Origin: an uncultured Oscillospiraceae bacterium
GTDB lineage: Bacteria; Bacillota; Clostridia; Oscillospirales; Ruminococcaceae
DNA: 13,306 nt
Direction: 5' to 3'
NCBI GenBank assembly: GCA_904502045.1
Contig: CAJGEB010000016.1
Location: 1 to 13,306 of the forward strand
A program made the position numbers and the translations under genes. The notes beneath the pieces were generated by a model that did not search any database, was not told the DNA's origin, and saw only the letters and a list, made by a program, of their open reading frames with translations. Position 1 is the stretch's first letter. Each line of letters starts with the position of its first letter. Below, in pieces: positions 12,791 to 13,306 of this stretch.

Positions 12791-13306
12791 TTGAAGGAAA
12801 TATACCTCGATAACAGTGCTACTACCGCAGTTGATGATTCGGTATCTGAGCTGATTTTTAAATATATGCGTGAAAATTACGGCAATCCCTCCTCTTTGCA
12901 CAGACTCGGACTTGCTGCCGAAACTTTACTGAGCAAGTCACGCTCCGACGTTGCCTCCGCTTTGGACTGCGCTCCGAATGAGGTGTATTTTGTTTCAAGC
13001 GGTACCGAAGCTAATAATACTGCAATGTTCGGCTGTGCAAGACTCAAAAGGCGCAGAGGCGACCGCATAATAATCTCCTCTTATGAGCATCCTTCGGTCG
13101 ATGAATGTGCAAAACGTCTTGCTGAGGACGGATTTGACGTTGTAAGAATAGATCCCGAACAAGACGGTAAAATATCTGTAAGGAAGCTGCTTGAAGAGTG
13201 CAACGAAAAGACTGTCTTAGTATCGGTAATGCTGGTCAACAACGAGATAGGTGCTGTAAATGATATTTCAGCTTTATGCCGCGCGGTAAAAAGCAGGTGC
13301 CCGAAT
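12791..13306 (+). CDS. Cysteine desulfurase (NifS/IscS class V aminotransferase), partial
   Basis: PLP enzyme that removes sulfur from cysteine as an enzyme-bound persulfide for Fe-S clusters, thiolated tRNA or thiamine. The first 172 of about 380-400 residues are present; the frame is open at the right window edge. The start is TTG at 12791 with AAAGGA (12776-12781) 9 nt upstream; the nearby ATG at 12781 is out of frame. The N-terminus KEIYLDNSATT is typical. Also visible are YGNPSSLHRLG (30-40), the phosphate-binding SGTEANN (70-76), the conserved EH (99-100) that stacks on PLP, and VNNEIG (149-154). The PLP lysine and the persulfide cysteine lie beyond the window, so the NifS subtype cannot be settled. 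Clostridial homologues often precede thiI, which could be checked downstream. Confidence 0.95.
   Translation, partial: MKEIYLDNSATTAVDDSVSELIFKYMRENYGNPSSLHRLGLAAETLLSKSRSDVASALDCAPNEVYFVSSGTEANNTAMFGCARLKRRRGDRIIISSYEHPSVDECAKRLAEDGFDVVRIDPEQDGKISVRKLLEECNEKTVLVSVMLVNNEIGAVNDISALCRAVKSRCPN

Noticed and set aside
1..13306. CRISPR arrays, insertion sequences, tRNA or rRNA genes, phage or defence genes
   Set aside because: I looked on both strands for repeat-spacer patterns, transposase motifs, terminal inverted repeats, tRNA cloverleaf pieces and known defence domains and saw none.

Overview
The window looks like a chromosomal segment of a spore-forming, low-to-mid GC Firmicute of the class Clostridia, probably near Oscillospiraceae/Ruminococcaceae. 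The reasons are a YpeB-type spore germination protein, a CUT1 sugar ABC importer with a very large substrate-binding protein, purine-rich Shine-Dalgarno sites with frequent TTG and GTG starts, and the style of the aspartyl-tRNA synthetase and cysteine desulfurase. This placement is inference from gene content; no 16S rRNA or similar marker is present.

Layout. (1) Positions 1-4448, minus strand: a carbohydrate ABC transporter operon read right to left as a 941-residue secreted binding protein, a MalF-like permease and a MalG-like permease cut by the window edge. It has a strong promoter near 4664-4693 and a leader of about 210 nt. No ATPase or local regulator is visible. (2) 4694-5043: a very AT-rich gene-free stretch with a repeated 12-mer and a strong hairpin. 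(3) 5044-5226, minus: a 60-residue small membrane-type protein with its own promoter, which sits among three copies of GACGCCT. (4) 5346-8824, minus: a tight four-gene operon with an HD-domain 5'-nucleotidase-like protein, the CCA-adding enzyme, an Rrf2-family regulator with three Fe-S-type cysteines, and an archaeal/Thermotoga-type S-adenosylhomocysteine hydrolase. (5) 8974-10761, plus: aspS, divergent from that operon and ended by a bidirectional terminator. (6) 10800-11183, minus: a 127-residue four-helix membrane protein. (7) 11275-12633, minus: ypeB, with no sleB next to it. (8) 12791 to the end, plus: a cysteine desulfurase, truncated by the window.

How the parts fit. Most of the window is housekeeping: tRNA 3'-end maturation, aspartate charging, SAH recycling and sulfur mobilisation. 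An importer operon lies on one side and a spore gene on the other. I did not find a clear new defence, mobile or CRISPR-like system. The points most worth a second look are the architecture and missing lipobox of the binding protein, the altered base-recognition motif of the SAH hydrolase and its pairing with an Rrf2 regulator, the orphan ypeB, a terminator whose stem overlaps the next gene's promoter, and the repeated sites around the small-protein promoter.
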